In this document: piece after piece, positions 9,956 through 23,500 of the stretch | Position numbering within the stretch: position 1 is the first letter of the stretch | How the letters are laid out: the number at the start of each line of letters is the position of its first letter | Source of the DNA: Daedaleopsis sinensis | Lineage: Eukaryota > Basidiomycota > Agaricomycetes > Polyporales > Polyporaceae | Assembly (NCBI GenBank): GCA_033807695.1 | Contig: CM066311.1 | Coordinates: 930,001-994,000 of the forward strand | Length of the DNA: 64,000 nt | Reading direction: 5' to 3' | Position numbers and translations under genes: made by a program | Notes under the pieces: generated by a model | The model's input: the letters and a program-made list of their open reading frames with translations, nothing else | Database searches by the model: none | Told to the model about the DNA's origin: nothing

Positions 9956-12900
9956 TGAGTGCTGCTCGGACTTGACATTCGCAGACGTACTTGTACCTCT
10001 TGACGTTGGCCCGTGCGCATCCCCAGATTTTCTCTCCAGCTCACGTGCCGGACGCAAACTCGAGTACCTCCCACGCATGCTCCGTGGGTCCAGCGGCGGG
10101 AACCAACCAGCGCACGACACGGGCGACGCGGAGGAGGGGAAGGAGGGACCATGTGCGTGCGGACGGATGTGCCACAGGCTCCGAGCACGCAGGAGCTTGG
10201 AAGATTCTCAGCTGTCCTCGCTTAGTGGCGCAGACGCTCGGCTGACGTTCTGTGTGACTTTTTGTTGCGATGCCGTCGTAGATTGGGCTGGGGCAGGATC
10301 GAGGAGAGGGTCCAACGCCGATACGCCGTCCGGAGAGTTCTTGGCTCTTTCGGCGATGGCGGGCTGTCAGAACAGCGGTGTTTTGCGCTCACCATGTGTG
10401 TGGGGAGCTGGTAAGCCACACCACTCACAGTCCGATGCCCGTTGATCTGCAATAATTGTACAGTGATCGAAAATTTCGAAATCTTACACCAGGACACGAG
10501 ACTTACACATGACAGACCCGAAACTCTTCTTACTACACTTCTACACTCACTCGTTTATGCAGTGTATCATCTCTCATCTGCATTCTCACATGCTGACGGA
10601 CGGCGTCGGCTTTCGCTGCACAGAGGGCGGGCGAAGAGAGCGATAAACGCCCGGCGTTGAGTATCACGGTCCACATTTGGATGCGCCATATCGGGCGAGT
10701 GGCGACTCGCCCGGCTTGCCCGGTTGACTCACACCGGCCGATTGATGTCTTCCATTCGACCTGACAACTGCTCGAATGACAATTCGAGCGTGTATGCCTC
10801 TTTTCTAGAGGTATAATTGCCAGCAGGATAAGATTATTTCGCACTCCTCTAGTACTACCATTGAATGTAATGTACTATCCCTTTCATTCTCATATCAATT
10901 CTGTTCCTGGCTGTTCGAGTTCTGGTCGCTACAGACTCGGAGGTAGATCTGTATGAGAATTGAACCCACTCCATCGTCCTATGGACTTGCGGACAAAATA
11001 ACACGGTTATATCCGCCCGAGTCGGGATCTTCCGCCCACAAGCAGCAAATATTCAAGTTCGCCGCTCCGTGTGAGTACTACCTACGTCATCTCCGGGAAG
11101 AGTGTAGTCCATGTCCTGATGCGAACAGGACATGCTGTCCGACCGGTGGGCATCGGAGAGGTCTATATCAGCACATTCTGATATGGTCGAGGAAGTTATA
11201 TTTGATTTGGACACCGTCCTCGGCTTAGTATGTCCCGTAGTGTCCTGGCCGTCCGTCTCAAGTCACTTACCTGCGAGGTCTACGGCTACTCAATGGTGTA
11301 GCCCTGGTGATACCAAGGACACAGAGTATGTCTACAACACTGGAACATGAATGAAATGTATGCATGATAGTGGCCAGCCTGAGGTTCCGAACATTCATAT
11401 ATTTTCCATCATATTTTCTAGTGATCTGAAATGGAATCCAAGTGCTTCCATGCTTGTGCAGCAGTGTGCGCTCCGGTATCCACCACATGACTCCGTGTGA
11501 ATTTCTGCAGCCATGGGGGAATGAGCAGACATCGCAACCGGTGTGCACGTTCACAGGATCGACTGTAGAGGGGATACAGCTTCTCAACCCAGGTGTTTAG
11601 TAGCCTCGGAATGCATTCAGAATGGCGGAGAGACCATGTCTGTGTTCGCAGACTTGTAGAGTGTCTAGAACACTAATATGTCATCTGTCGGGGATCTCGG
11701 AGGATTGATCACACGAGGACTCTCCTACTCGGCTCAAACAACCTTCCACCGAGCTTAACGTGTGTTGGGAGTGGCGCACAGCCAGTCTGTGCCTTCAGTC
11801 ACTCAGATCCCTCTCGCCGGTGTTTAAATCTAGGGAGAGCAGTCCAAGAACTGGAGACGGAGCAGGATATTATTCTGAAAACAAACATAGCGACGTGATC
11901 TACCGCGACGAGACTCGGAGCTTCAATGTTCTATCCAGGAACCTGAGACTGGGCGCGTCCGAGTTGTGTCTCGACAGATGCCCCATGTACGTAAAGAGTC
12001 ATGGAAGGCATGGGCGGTCGGGGGGCTGGAACTTGGGGGCTGGAACTTGGGGCTCCCCAACGAACACTCTCTGCGACCACCACCACACACCCGACCGCAT
12101 AGTGTTGATTCCCTCTCTCCGTGAAATCCACCACTCTCTCTTTTACACATCCGAGCCGACAACCCTCACCGCTCAAACATGTTGCGATCCCTGATGAAAT
12201 CGAAACACACTTGCTCGTGAGTGCCATAGTTTCCCGGTGCAAATGTGTATACCATCCGTGTTGTCTTCAACGCGTTGAACATATTCGCCGTGTCATACAC
12301 ACGACGGGTCGGAGATGTTGTGTGCTGTGTCTGTCGAAGCTGGTGGGATGCTGCCATGGAAGACATGTACCTGAGATCATGCACGACCTGTCCGGGAACG
12401 CGGCTGTGTGCTGCAATCGCAGCCATGCGGGTGGCTTAATACGGGTCTGAGTGGGTCGACGAGTCGCTGTGACGCGCCTCGTGTCCTGCGAAGCAGCAGC
12501 GATCGTGTCTGCATGAGTTCGGGTACGGCTCGGCTGCATGCTAGCTTTGACTGACCTTTTTTTAGGCTCACTGCATCCAAGAGCCACGGTTGAGCGGCGC
12601 TGTCGCAGGTCCAGGTTGTCGGAAAGCTCGTGCGACCGACCGACCACCTCTCCTCGCTCCATGTGGATTGTGACTGATGCACTCGTGGCCAGCACGTCCC
12701 GCCGCCGACGCCCCGGGCTTCAAGAGTCCGTACGTGTTTCGCTATCAACGCGTTCGTAGCGTGCCTGATCCTCCAGCACCGCTGTACGCAGCTCTCGGCC
12801 CCGGGATTGACGCGGACGGCGCGCGACTGTCTCCGGCTCGAGGTACGCCGCCCGTCCTGCTTCCACACGCCGTTCGCGGATACTGACCGGCGACCACCAG

Positions 12901-14793
12901 CATTCTCGTGACCCGTGCAGACTCGGCCGCGAGCGCGCGAACCGGGACGGCCACCCTCGCACGCGCCGTCGGATCGGATGTCAAGACAGATTCGATTCAC
13001 TGTTCAGCCCCCGTGAGGCGGACGACGCAGGCGCGTACATGTCACAGCCCGCAGTCTATGCGCATGGGCGCGCACGGCCCCCACAGCGCGCCGTGCGACC
13101 CGCCCTCCGTACATTAGCATACTTGTGTCTTCGCCGCGACGCCGGAGACCCGGCTGCTGGCGTCCTGTCGAGTCCGACAGCGCTGCCGACGGGCCCGAGA
13201 TGTCGGTGGACGAGGGGCAAGGGTGAAGGGAGCACGCCGCCGGAGGTCGGAGACCTGCGGACGAGTCATCTTGCAGAGACGATGCGCGGAAGAATGGACG
13301 GAGTGTGGCGGTCTTGCGGTGAAATCGACGCGGGATTGCGTCCGGGTACGTGCCTTTACAGCCATCAAGGAACATCGCAGAGCTTACCGCCTTCAACAGG
13401 AGATCCTGTCGAGGGTACAATCGAAGCATGCGCGGGATCGAGTCGGTCTCGGAATTGCTGACGAGTACGTGTACGGCTCTGCTGCACGTCAGCGCGGACT
13501 GACCTTTGTGTAGCGTCAGTGCAGCCGGCGGGAGTCGTGGATGAGCGGCACTGCCACACGTCCAAGTACGTATCATGATTGCGGATGGAGACGGCAAGAC
13601 GGGACTGATGTTCATTGCCAGGCCCTCGCGAGGACGACACCCACGGTGCGGAAGTCCGCGGGACAGCCTTGCTGTAGAGTCGATGCGGTATTGGCTCTGT
13701 ACACGTGTCTCCACGGCTAGCGAGAGACAGAACTTACGATCTATAACAGCACGTCCCGGTCGAGGAGACTCCGAATCGAGAGAGTGGCCTTCGGAGCGAC
13801 GGTCGGGTCCACGGATGCAGGAGATGGGTCGGTGCGGACGTTCTATAAGAGCAGGTACGTGTCCATCGTCGCATACGCTGCGTTAAAAGTCGGAATGGCC
13901 GTGGGACAGGGCAGAAGCGAGGGTTTGGGCAGCGGCGGGGATGACGAGGACAGCGGCGCCGGCGATGGCGATGGCGGAGATAGAGGGACGGCGGGACGTG
14001 AGCGCAGATTCGCCACGGCAAGCGCAGAGAGAGTCACCGCATCTGCAGATCAAGCACGAGCGAAGGACCCAGCATGGTTCTAGACGGAAGCATATAGCAG
14101 CAGTCCGAGTCCGCACGGCCCTGCCGGCGCTCGAGTCCAAGGTGAGTCCAAGTCACGTCCGCGCAGCAGGCTAGTCCGAGGCTGACAAGTCCTATACTCG
14201 TCAGAACGCGCAGAGCTCACCTCGCAGACAGGGTTTCGCAGCGGGAGCTGAGCGGTGGTGGTGGCTAGAAGGAAGACGTACAAGCGCTTCAGCTGCCGTC
14301 GTCCCAGAATGGTCATGCAGACGCTGGAAGGAGTCTACTCACCGCCGATGGACTACACACCGCGCGGAGGAGAGTATCGGTGTGGACGTCCAGCCATGGG
14401 TCGATCAGCGTAGTCTACCCGCTATATACTCGATGCAAGCTGCAGGAGTGACTTGCTCTCGGCTTCTCTCGTGCGTTCGAGTGCGTCCGGTCTCCGCCGT
14501 CTCCCCTCCACGTCCTCGAGCACATGCAGCAGACGGAGCACAAAATATATTTCTTCTGTATGTACATGGCAGCGACTGAGTACGGGTCTCGTCTCCTCGC
14601 CAGCTCTCCCGACCGTCCAGTCCTCCTCCCCCGAGCCCCCTCAGTATACCCCTGCACACCCAGTTTTCTATATACCCCTCCACACGCCCTATCTTCCGCA
14701 TTATTTCTCAGCTCAGTCATGCACGCTCGCGCCCCCATCCATCCGCGGCCATCACCGCACGGACACCCCGCGCCGCCAAGAACAAACACTCAC

Positions 14794-16106
14794 CCGCTCG
14801 GCAGCCTCGTTCGAGAAGCTCACTGTCCCGAATCCTCTTGAGCGCCCATCGGCACCCAGAGCAACATCTGCGCGTTGCACAGCTCCGGCTTGTCGGAACA
14901 GATCCTTGAGATCTTGCCACTGTATGTGAAAAGGGAGCTGTGGGTAGGAGGAAGGACGTGAGTAGCGCGAGCCAAATAAACTCAGAGATGTGCGCGCACG
15001 TTGCCGACGAACAGATTCCTGCTCGCTTGGGTAGTTCCAGTTCCAGGTCTTGAAGAATCGTCATCTCCGAGGTTTACTCCGGGACCGAAGGATGAAAGAC
15101 CCGGAAACCGTGGCATGAGTGCGGCAGGGGACGCGACCCCGGAGCCACCCGCGGGTGTCCCGCTGCCACTTAATGAACCAAGCACAGCTGGAGACAAGCT
15201 GCCTACCAGCGGCGATCCAAACACACCTACGCCGCTCGCACCGTTCAGTCCTCCCAATCCGATGCCGACGCCTATTGGGGTTGTACTCATGCTATATCCA
15301 GCCGCACTGAAGCCAATCTCCTCACCCATCCGGTCGGGGCGGACTTCGAGTGTGCGCGTTTGCCAGGTGTAGCCGTTGAACATGTCAACCGCACGTCCCG
15401 CATCCTCAGCGGATGCGAGCAGTACCGTCCCGTAACCTCGTGAGCGGTTGTCGGGACCTAGTGAGACATCCGCGCGAAGTACAGTACCAGCCCGGCGGAA
15501 GAGATCTTTGAGGTCTTGCCATCGTACACGATAGGGTAGCTGTGGGGTATAACGAATGGTGTTAACGATGGGTGTTGACGAATGGTGTAAATCAGGCATT
15601 ACAGACGAGACGGAAACGCAGCAGCAAGACAAGAGGAAGGACGCACATTGCCAACGTACAGCTGCGTGCGCGTGTCACGAGGAGGGTTGGTCGCTCGAGG
15701 AGAGGAGGAGGAGGCCATGGCCATCTGGATGACCGCCTCTATGTCGTCGTTTGAAGGTCCTGAGCCGGCGTGCGGTTTGCTAGCAGAAGCTACAGAGGTC
15801 GATGATGGAGTGTGGTCGCTAGGCGCGGAAGATGAAGGAGTTCGAGTGGACGAGAGGGGGTGGGTCGCAGATGGTGGATGGGGCGACTGGGAGGGCGTAG
15901 AAGAAGGCTTTGCGGGGAGGCTGGAGGAAGGTAGTGGCTGGGGGTGATGGTGGGGGACGGGAGACAGGTGCGGGGAGGACGCATGCTACAAGTCGTGCAT
16001 AGAAAAAAAGGGCAAATGAAGGGCAATTATTGAGTATGGAGAGAGAGAGAGAAGAGGTGAGCGGAGGGTCGGGACGCACCGAATTGGCCAAAGGTGGGCC
16101 TGCCAT
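14794..16106 (-). CDS. Two-RRM RNA-binding protein, 3'-truncated fragment, copy 2
   Basis: Same structure as the fragment at 4,478-5,788. Exons are 16,080-16,106, 15,647-15,985, 15,000-15,539 and 14,794-14,937. The coding sequence appears unchanged. The first intron gains two bases in a GA run. All splice sites are kept, as is the same break inside RRM2, so the truncation predates the tandem amplification. Confidence 0.75.
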
Positions 16107-18605
16107 TTCGAGATCGATAGGGCGGGGTTGTGAGATATGTACTGCTGAGTAGGCTGCAGCTGTGTCGCAATCGGCGGATCCAGGTACGCCCGCGCAGCCT
16201 CGGTCACCGTGCGTTGGGTCGTGGTCGCTGTCGCGAACGGCGTCGAGAATGAAAACTGAGTGCGTGAGTGGTGGTGGAAGAGTGCTTGCAGCGTGCGCCT
16301 GGAGGACGACAGACGCAACGCCGCCTGTCCGGATTTGGGCACACCGACTGTCCACTCCACCCGCCGGTACACGTGCTGTGACGTCACTCCTTTGATCAAA
16401 CCCCGAAAAGTTAAAACCTCCTCTGCCTCCCCGTACCACGTCTATTGCTCGGCCGACGGCTATGGCCAACCATTAATCATCCACATCCCCATTGTCCTCC
16501 CCGACTTAGCGAAAACCATGCACGCTCTCCCCGGCCGTCTGTCACCAACCAGCGCTGCACTCGCGATCGCCCACAGCGCTTCCGCTGCTCACTGGCATGA
16601 ACCCCCCAGATCCCGATTGACGTCATCGCATGTCCAGTCGCCGCCGAGCTCGAGGGTCCCGCAGATCTGCCCGTCTGCGCATGCACGCATGTACTCTGCC
16701 CGTCCTATGCAATCACCTACGCTCACCGCCGCCTGCCCCGTTCGTCCCAGTCTCGCAGGCACGTCCCTTCTGTATGCCCGCCCATCCCGCGCTCTTCAAT
16801 CTCTAGTTCCCGACCCCTCCAACGCTCACGTGCACGTTGAGAGCTCGACGTCCGACCCCGACCCGACCAACACCATTCCGACCTTCTGCACGCCGGATCC
16901 CCTCGCTCTCGCCGTCTTCTCCCCTCACTCCCCACCAACCCCGCGACCTAAACAACGTGTGTACATATCGACTTTAAACGTGTATACCCCATCTCACCCT
17001 CGCATTCAGCAAGTCTCTGCGTCCGTGCTCAAACGTTCTGTTAGCATGCGCTGAACACCCCTTAGCATGCGCTGAACACCCCTCATCAGAGCGACTCGCA
17101 CACGAGCCGTTCCGACGAGGTCGCGAAACTCGCGATCATTGCGATCTCACCCGCACTGGACGTCAGTCCCTTCGCCCCACCAATCCACGAGCCGCAGCAG
17201 GCAGCAGCTCATGTATCACGTACACGACGTCCGTGTAGGCCGTGCTCCGCATCTCTCCGCCGTGCACATCCAACCCTGCTCAGGACATGCGCTGAAGACA
17301 TGGTCTGTCTCGACCATCGGATCGTCAACATCCGACTCCGACATCCGAGACGAGCGCACCGCGCACGTCGCCGAATCTCTTCGGGCCGTAGTGCGATCTG
17401 CACTCGCGCCCGCCCGCCGGAGTCGCAGGCCTCGCCCGTCCCCGCCGCGCGACCTCATCCTTCGAGCCGAGACACGCTCTTGCAGAATGCAAGACCGTCG
17501 CCCGGGAGCTCCCGGCCGACTCGTTGTGGAGCTTTGGTGTAAGGTGCGTGGCCCCACACGCAGAGGGTCCGTTTCGCGCACAACTCACGGCGTGTGTCAT
17601 TCAGCTCACGCCGCGGGACGATGCGAGTGCGCCGCGAACCTCCCTCGGCGCCGCCCATTCCGCGTCTCACGAGCACGCCGTCGTCGTCCGAGCAGACGCT
17701 GCTCCGGCGCACACGAGGCGTGCTCGTCGTGTCGTCCCCGTTCACGCCCACGACACGCAAGAGCACGCCGCCGCCGCCGCCCGCGCGGGAATCCAGTTAA
17801 TGCGACCAATAGACAGAGGCGGCCGCGACCACCGGCCACCGTCGTTCGCCGCGCGACCGGGCCGCCGGCTGCCTCCCCGTTTTCGCACTCACAACGCGGA
17901 GCCCGCCGCGGCGTCCCATCTCGCCAACTCGTCCGCAGGTCTCCGACCTCCGGCGGCGTGCTCCCTTCACCCTTCTCCCTCGTCCACAGACGTCCCGGGC
18001 CCGTCGGCAGCGCTGTCGGACTCGACAGGCCGCCAGCAGCCGGGTCTGCGGCGAAGACACAAGTATGCTAATGTACGGAGGGGGCGCGTTGTGGGGGCCG
18101 TGCGCGCCCATGCGCATAGCCTGTGGACTGTGACATTTACGCGACGGCGTCGTTGGCCTCACGGGGGCTGAACAGTGAATCGAATCTGTCTTGACATCCG
18201 ATCCGACGGCGCGTGCGAGGGTGGCCGTCCCGGTTCGCGCGCGCGCGGCCGCGTCTGCACGGGTGACGAGAATGCTGGTGGTCGCCGGTCAGTATCCGCG
18301 AACGGCGTGTGGAAGCAAGACGGGCGGCGGACCTCGAGCGAGCCGGAGACAGTCGCGCGCCGTCCGCGTCAAGCCCGGGGCCGAGAGCCGCGTGCAGCGT
18401 GCAGCGGTGCTGGAGGATGTCAGGTACGCTACAAACGCGCTGATAGCGAGACACGTACGGACTCTTGAAGCCCGGGCGTCGGCGGCGGGACGAGCTGGTC
18501 GCGAGTGCATCAGTCACAATTCACATGGAGCGAGGAGGCGGTCGGTCGCACGAGCGTGCCGACTCAGAGTCGAGTCCGAGTCGCAGCGTCTGCCAGCTCG
18601 ACCGG

Positions 18606-19998
18606 CTGCGATCGCAGACGGTGCTCGAGGAGCTCGCCACTTTGAGATGGATGGCCACTCACGTATAGTAGGCCGGCCGTCCGAATCGACGTCGACGTCG
18701 ATGTCCGCGGACTCGACGGCGAAGAGCACGGATGTGCCCCGTGTCTGGAGGCCGGGCCCGCCAGGCAGCGATGCGTGCGTGTGTGCGACGAGCTGGACAA
18801 GCAGTGAGATCAGACGGTGCGCGTAGCCATGGACGGACGCGAGCCAGACCGACGTACCTCGACGTGACTTCCAGTCTGGCCACTGGCATGGACTCGTTTC
18901 GGCGACACGTTGTCGCAATGCGTGACGGCATGGTCGCGCGGCGGGATCAAGATGCAGACCTGCAGGAGGATGAGTGACGGTGAGCAGCACGTACGTCACA
19001 GTGGAAGGCACGTACACGGGCGACCTAGTATCGTCCGGGACGCGCACTCAAAGGGCGGGGCGAGAGTCTGCAAAGGGCCGGGTCAGGCATACTAACGAAT
19101 TCGATCTACCACGGCAGGATCGGAACTCACCACACGACGTCGCGGGCTCGACGGCGGAAGGGCGCGGATGTGCCTCCTCGTGTCTCGACGCCGGTCACGC
19201 TAGGCAGCAATGTGCGAGCGCGAGCCCCGCGCCTGCTCACCGCGATCTAGACAAGCGGCGAGATCAGACGGCGGGAGAAGTTATGGACGTCGAACGGACG
19301 TACCTCGACATATTCCTGTGCACGAGTGCACGGATCGTCATCGCGCCGCACTGCGTGACGACGCGGCGGGACCGAGACAGAGACCTGCAGGAGGATCAGC
19401 GAGTATGCGCGGTACACACGTGGAAGGTACGTACATGGAGGACCTGTCGTTCGGGACGCGGACTTTGAGTACGATGGCGGGGCAAGTCTAAAGAGGACGG
19501 AGTCAGCCATAGGACGCGAACGACTTGGAGGTGCAGGATCAGAGCTCACCATTCCAACGCGCGCGGACCCGACGGCGGAGAAGCGTGGATGCGTCTCGGG
19601 CCCGTGTCCGGACGCCGCGGTCAACAGGTAGCAAAGTGCGCGCGTGATCCTCGCGGCTGCTCGCGGCGATCTATACAAACGGCGAGATTAGAGGGCGCGC
19701 GAAGCCATGTGCGCTGAATGGACGTACTGTAGTATTTGACAAGAGTTCTAATCCATTGTCATGGACTCTATCGTCGAGCACTGCGGGCCGGTATTGCCAG
19801 AGAGCAGGACCGGGACGGGAACCTGGAGGGGGATCAGCGAACATGGGCAGCACGCATGTGCAAGGTACGTACACAGTCATCGGGAGGGACCTATCTTCCC
19901 GGACGCTGACTCGGAGCGCGAGGCAAGATTCTGACAAGAACAGAGTCAGTCATATGACAAGAGACACTTGGATCTGTCACGGCGCGGTCTGAACTCAC
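18606..19998 (-). repeat. Three-exon/three-intron cassette array, copy 2
   Basis: This is the copy-2 counterpart of the array at 8,368-9,760, offset by 10,238 bases and nearly identical, with all donors, branch-like sites and acceptors unchanged. A substitution near 18,857 keeps the GTACGT donor. No counterpart exists in copy 3, which ends earlier in the unit. Confidence 0.7.
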
Positions 19999-20554
19999 CT
20001 TCAAAAAGGGACCAAAGCGCATGCGCAGGAAGTGTAGACCAACGAGCGCGAGTGCATCAGGCGGCGGTCATTGAAGAGGTAGATAGTCGGCAAGGAGACA
20101 GGACACTGCGACGTGTGCATGCCATAGGAAGCGGAGGATGAAGGGAGAGCGCACGCAAGCATGGGGATGGGATGGGATGGGATGGGATGGGGGTGAGTGC
20201 TGCTCGGACTTGACATTCGCAGACGTACTTGTACCTCTTGACGTTGGCCCGTGCGCATCCCCAGATTTTCTCTCCAGCTCACGTGCCGGACGCAAACTCG
20301 AATACCTCCCACGCATGCTCCGTGGGTCCAGCGGCGGGAACCAACCAGCGCACGACACGGGCGACGCGGAGGAGGGGAAGGAGGGACCATGTGCGTGCGG
20401 ACGGATGTGCCACAGGCTCCGAGCACGCAGGAGCTTGGAAGATTCTCAGCTGTCCTCGCTTAGTGGCGCAGACGCTCGGCTGACGTTCTGTGTGACTTTT
20501 TGTTGCGATGCCGTCGTAGATTGGGCTGGGGCAGGATCGAGGAGAGGGTCCAAC

Positions 20555-23500
20555 GCCGATACGCCGTCCGGAGAGTTCTTGGCTCTTTCGGCGATGGCAG
20601 GTGTCAGAACAGCGGTGTTTTGCGCTCACCATGTGTGTGGGGAGCTGGTAAGCCACACCACTCACAGTCCGATGCCCGTTGATCTGCAATAATTGTACAG
20701 TGATCGAAAATTTCGAAATCTTACACCAGGACACGAGACTTACACATGACAGACCCGAAACTCTTCTTACTACACTTCTACACTCACTCGTTTATGCAGT
20801 GTATCATCTCTCATCTGCATTCTCACATGCTGACGGACGGCGTCGGCTTTCGCTGCACAGAGGGCGGGCGAAGAGAGCGATAAACGCCCGGCGTTGAGTA
20901 TCACGGTCCACATTTGGATGCGCCATATCGGGCGAGTGGCGACTCGCCCGGCTTGCCCGGTTGACTCACACCGGCCGATTGATGTCTTCCATTCGACCTG
21001 ACAACTGCTCGAATGACAATTCGAGCGTGTATGCCTCTTTTCTAGAGGTATAATTGCCAGCAGGATAAGATTATTTGGCACTCCTCTAGTACTACCATTG
21101 AATGTAATGTACTATCCCTTTCATTCTCATATCAATTCTGTTCCTGGCTGTTCGAGTTCTGGTCGCTACAGACTCGGAGGTAGATCTGTATGAGAATTGA
21201 ACCCACTCCATCGTCCTATGGACTTGCGGACAAAATAACACGGTTATATCCGCCCGAGTCGGGATCTTCCGCCCACAAGCAGCAAATATTCAAGTTCGCC
21301 GCTCCGTGTGAGTACTACCTACGTCATCTCCGGGAAGAGTGTAGTCCATGTCCTGATGCGAACAGGACATGCTGTCCGACCGGTGGGCATCGGAGAGGTC
21401 TATATCAGCACATTCTGATATGGTCGAGGAAGTTATATTTGATTTGGACACCCTCGGCTTAGTATGTCCCGTAGTGTCCTGGCCGTCCGTCTCAAGTCAC
21501 TTACCTGCGAGGTCTACGGCTACTCAATGGTGTAGCCCTGGGGATACCAAGGACACAGAGTATGTCTACAACACTGGAACATGAATGAAATGTATGCATG
21601 ATAGTGGCCAGCCTGAGGTTCCGAACATTCATATATTTTCCATCATATTTTCTAGTGATCTGAAATGGAATCCAAGTGCTTCCATGCTTGTGCAGCAGTG
21701 TGCGCTCCGGTATCCACCACATGACTCCGTGTGAATTTCTGCAGCCATGGGGGAATGAGCAGACATCGCAACCGGTGTGCACGTTCACAGGATCGACTGT
21801 AGAGGGGATACAGCTTCTCAACCCAGGTGTTTAGTAGCCTCGGAATGCATTCAGAATGGCGGAGAGACCATGTCTGTGTTCGCAGACTTGTAGAGTGTCT
21901 AGAACACTAATATGTCATCTGTCGGGGATCTCGGAGGATTGATCACACGAGGACTCTCCTACTCGGCTCAAACAACTTTCCACCGAGCTTAACGTGTGTT
22001 GGGAGTGGCGCACAGCCAGTCTGTGCTTTCAGTCACTCAGATCCCTCTCGCCGGTGTTTAAATCTAGGGAGAGCAGTCCAAGAACTGGAGACGGAGTAGG
22101 ATATTATTCTGAAAACAAACATAGCGACGCAGTGATCTACCGCGACGAGACTCGGAGCTTCAATGTTCTATCCAGGAACCTGAGACTGGGCGCGTCCGAG
22201 TTGTGTCTCGACAGATGCCCCATGTACGTAAAGAGTTATGGAAGGCATGGGCGGTCGGGGGGCTGGAACTTGGGGGCTGGAACTTGGGGCTCCCCAACGA
22301 ACACTCTCTGCGACCACCACCACACACCCGACCGCATAGTGTTGATTCCCTCTCTCCGTGAAATCCACCACTCTCTCTTTTACACATCCGAGCCGACAAC
22401 CCTCACCGCTCAAACATGTTGCGATCCCTGATGAAATCGAAACACACTTGCTCGTGAGTGCCATAGTTTCCCGGTGCAAATGTGTATACCATCCGTGTTG
22501 TCTTCAACGCGTTGAACATATTCGCCGTGTCATACACACGACGGGTCGGAGATGTTGTGTGCTGTGTCTGTCGAAGCTGGTGGAATGCTGCCATGGAAGA
22601 CATGTACCTGAGATCATGAACGACCTGTCGGGGAACGCGGCTGTGTGCTGCAATCGCAGCCATGCGGGTGGCTTAATACGGGTCTGAGTGGGTCGACGAG
22701 TCGCAGTGACGCGCCTCGTGTCCTGCGAAGCAGCAGCGATCGTGTCTGCATGAGTTCGGGTACGGCTCGGCTGCATGCTAGCTTTGACTGACCTTTTTTT
22801 AGGCTCACTGCATCCAAGAGCCACGGTTGAGCGGCGCTGTCGCAGGTCCAGGTTGTCGGAAAGCTCGTGCGACCGACCGACCACCTCTCCTCGCTCCATG
22901 TGGATTGTGACTGATGCACTCGTGGCCAGCACGTCCCGCCGCCGACGCCCCGGGCTTCAAGAGTCCGTATGTGTCTCGCTATCAACGCGTTCGTAGCGTG
23001 CCTGATCCTCCAGCACCGCTGCACGCAGCTCTCGGCCCCGGGAACCACGCGGACGGCGCGCGACTGTCTCCGGCTCGAGGTACGCCGCCCGTCCTGCTTC
23101 CACACGCCGTTCGCGGATACTGACCGGCGACCACCAGCATTCTCGTGACCCGTGCAGACTCGGCCGCGAGCGCGCGAACCGGGACGGCCACCCTCGCACG
23201 CGCCGTCGGATCAGATGTCAAGACAGATTCGATTCACTGTTCAGCCCCCGTGAGGCGGACGACGCAGGCGCGTACATGTCACAGCCCGCAGTCTATGCGC
23301 ATGGGCGCGCACGGCCCCCACAGCGCGCCGTGCGACCCGCCCTCCGTACATTAGCATACTTGTGTCTTCGCCGCGACGCCGGAGACCCGGCTGCTGGCGT
23401 CCTGTCGAGTCCGACAGCGCTGCCGACGGGCCCGAGATGTCGGTGGACGAGGGGCAAGGGTGAAGGGAGCACGCCGCCGGAGGTCGGAGACCTGCGGACG

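Larger units (their letters stand above)
1..10316. repeat. Tandem 10.3-kb unit, copy 1 (window starts inside the array)
   Basis: The first 10,316 bases recur almost unchanged at 10,317 and again at 20,555, so this is a direct tandem array. The unit start is set only by the window edge. The true left boundary lies outside the window. Within the unit: about 1-2,200 is AT-richer with no gene I recognise; about 2,207-3,930 carries plus-strand splice-like segments; 4,478-5,788 is a minus-strand RRM gene fragment; 6,772-6,834 is a 21-base microrepeat; 7,672-8,302 is an inverted arm; 8,368-9,760 is a cassette array; about 9,925-9,955 is a GGGAT run. No 18S, 5.8S or 28S rRNA sequence and no transposon protein was seen. 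Confidence 0.97.
10317..20554. repeat. Tandem 10.3-kb unit, copy 2 (10,238 bases)
   Basis: This is a complete second copy, 78 bases shorter than copy 1. The differences cluster around 16,440-18,560: a 35-base deletion near 17,013, a shorter deletion near 16,815, two instead of three 21-base microrepeats at 17,041, small indels in the inverted arm around 18,320-18,430, and scattered substitutions. Outside that stretch it is nearly identical to copies 1 and 3. The patchy divergence suggests recombination or gene conversion between units, which is inference. Confidence 0.97.

Noticed and set aside
1..20554. LTR retrotransposon or DNA transposon
   Set aside because: No reverse transcriptase, integrase, transposase or Helitron Rep/helicase motif could be read in any frame, and copies abut with no target-site duplication visible.
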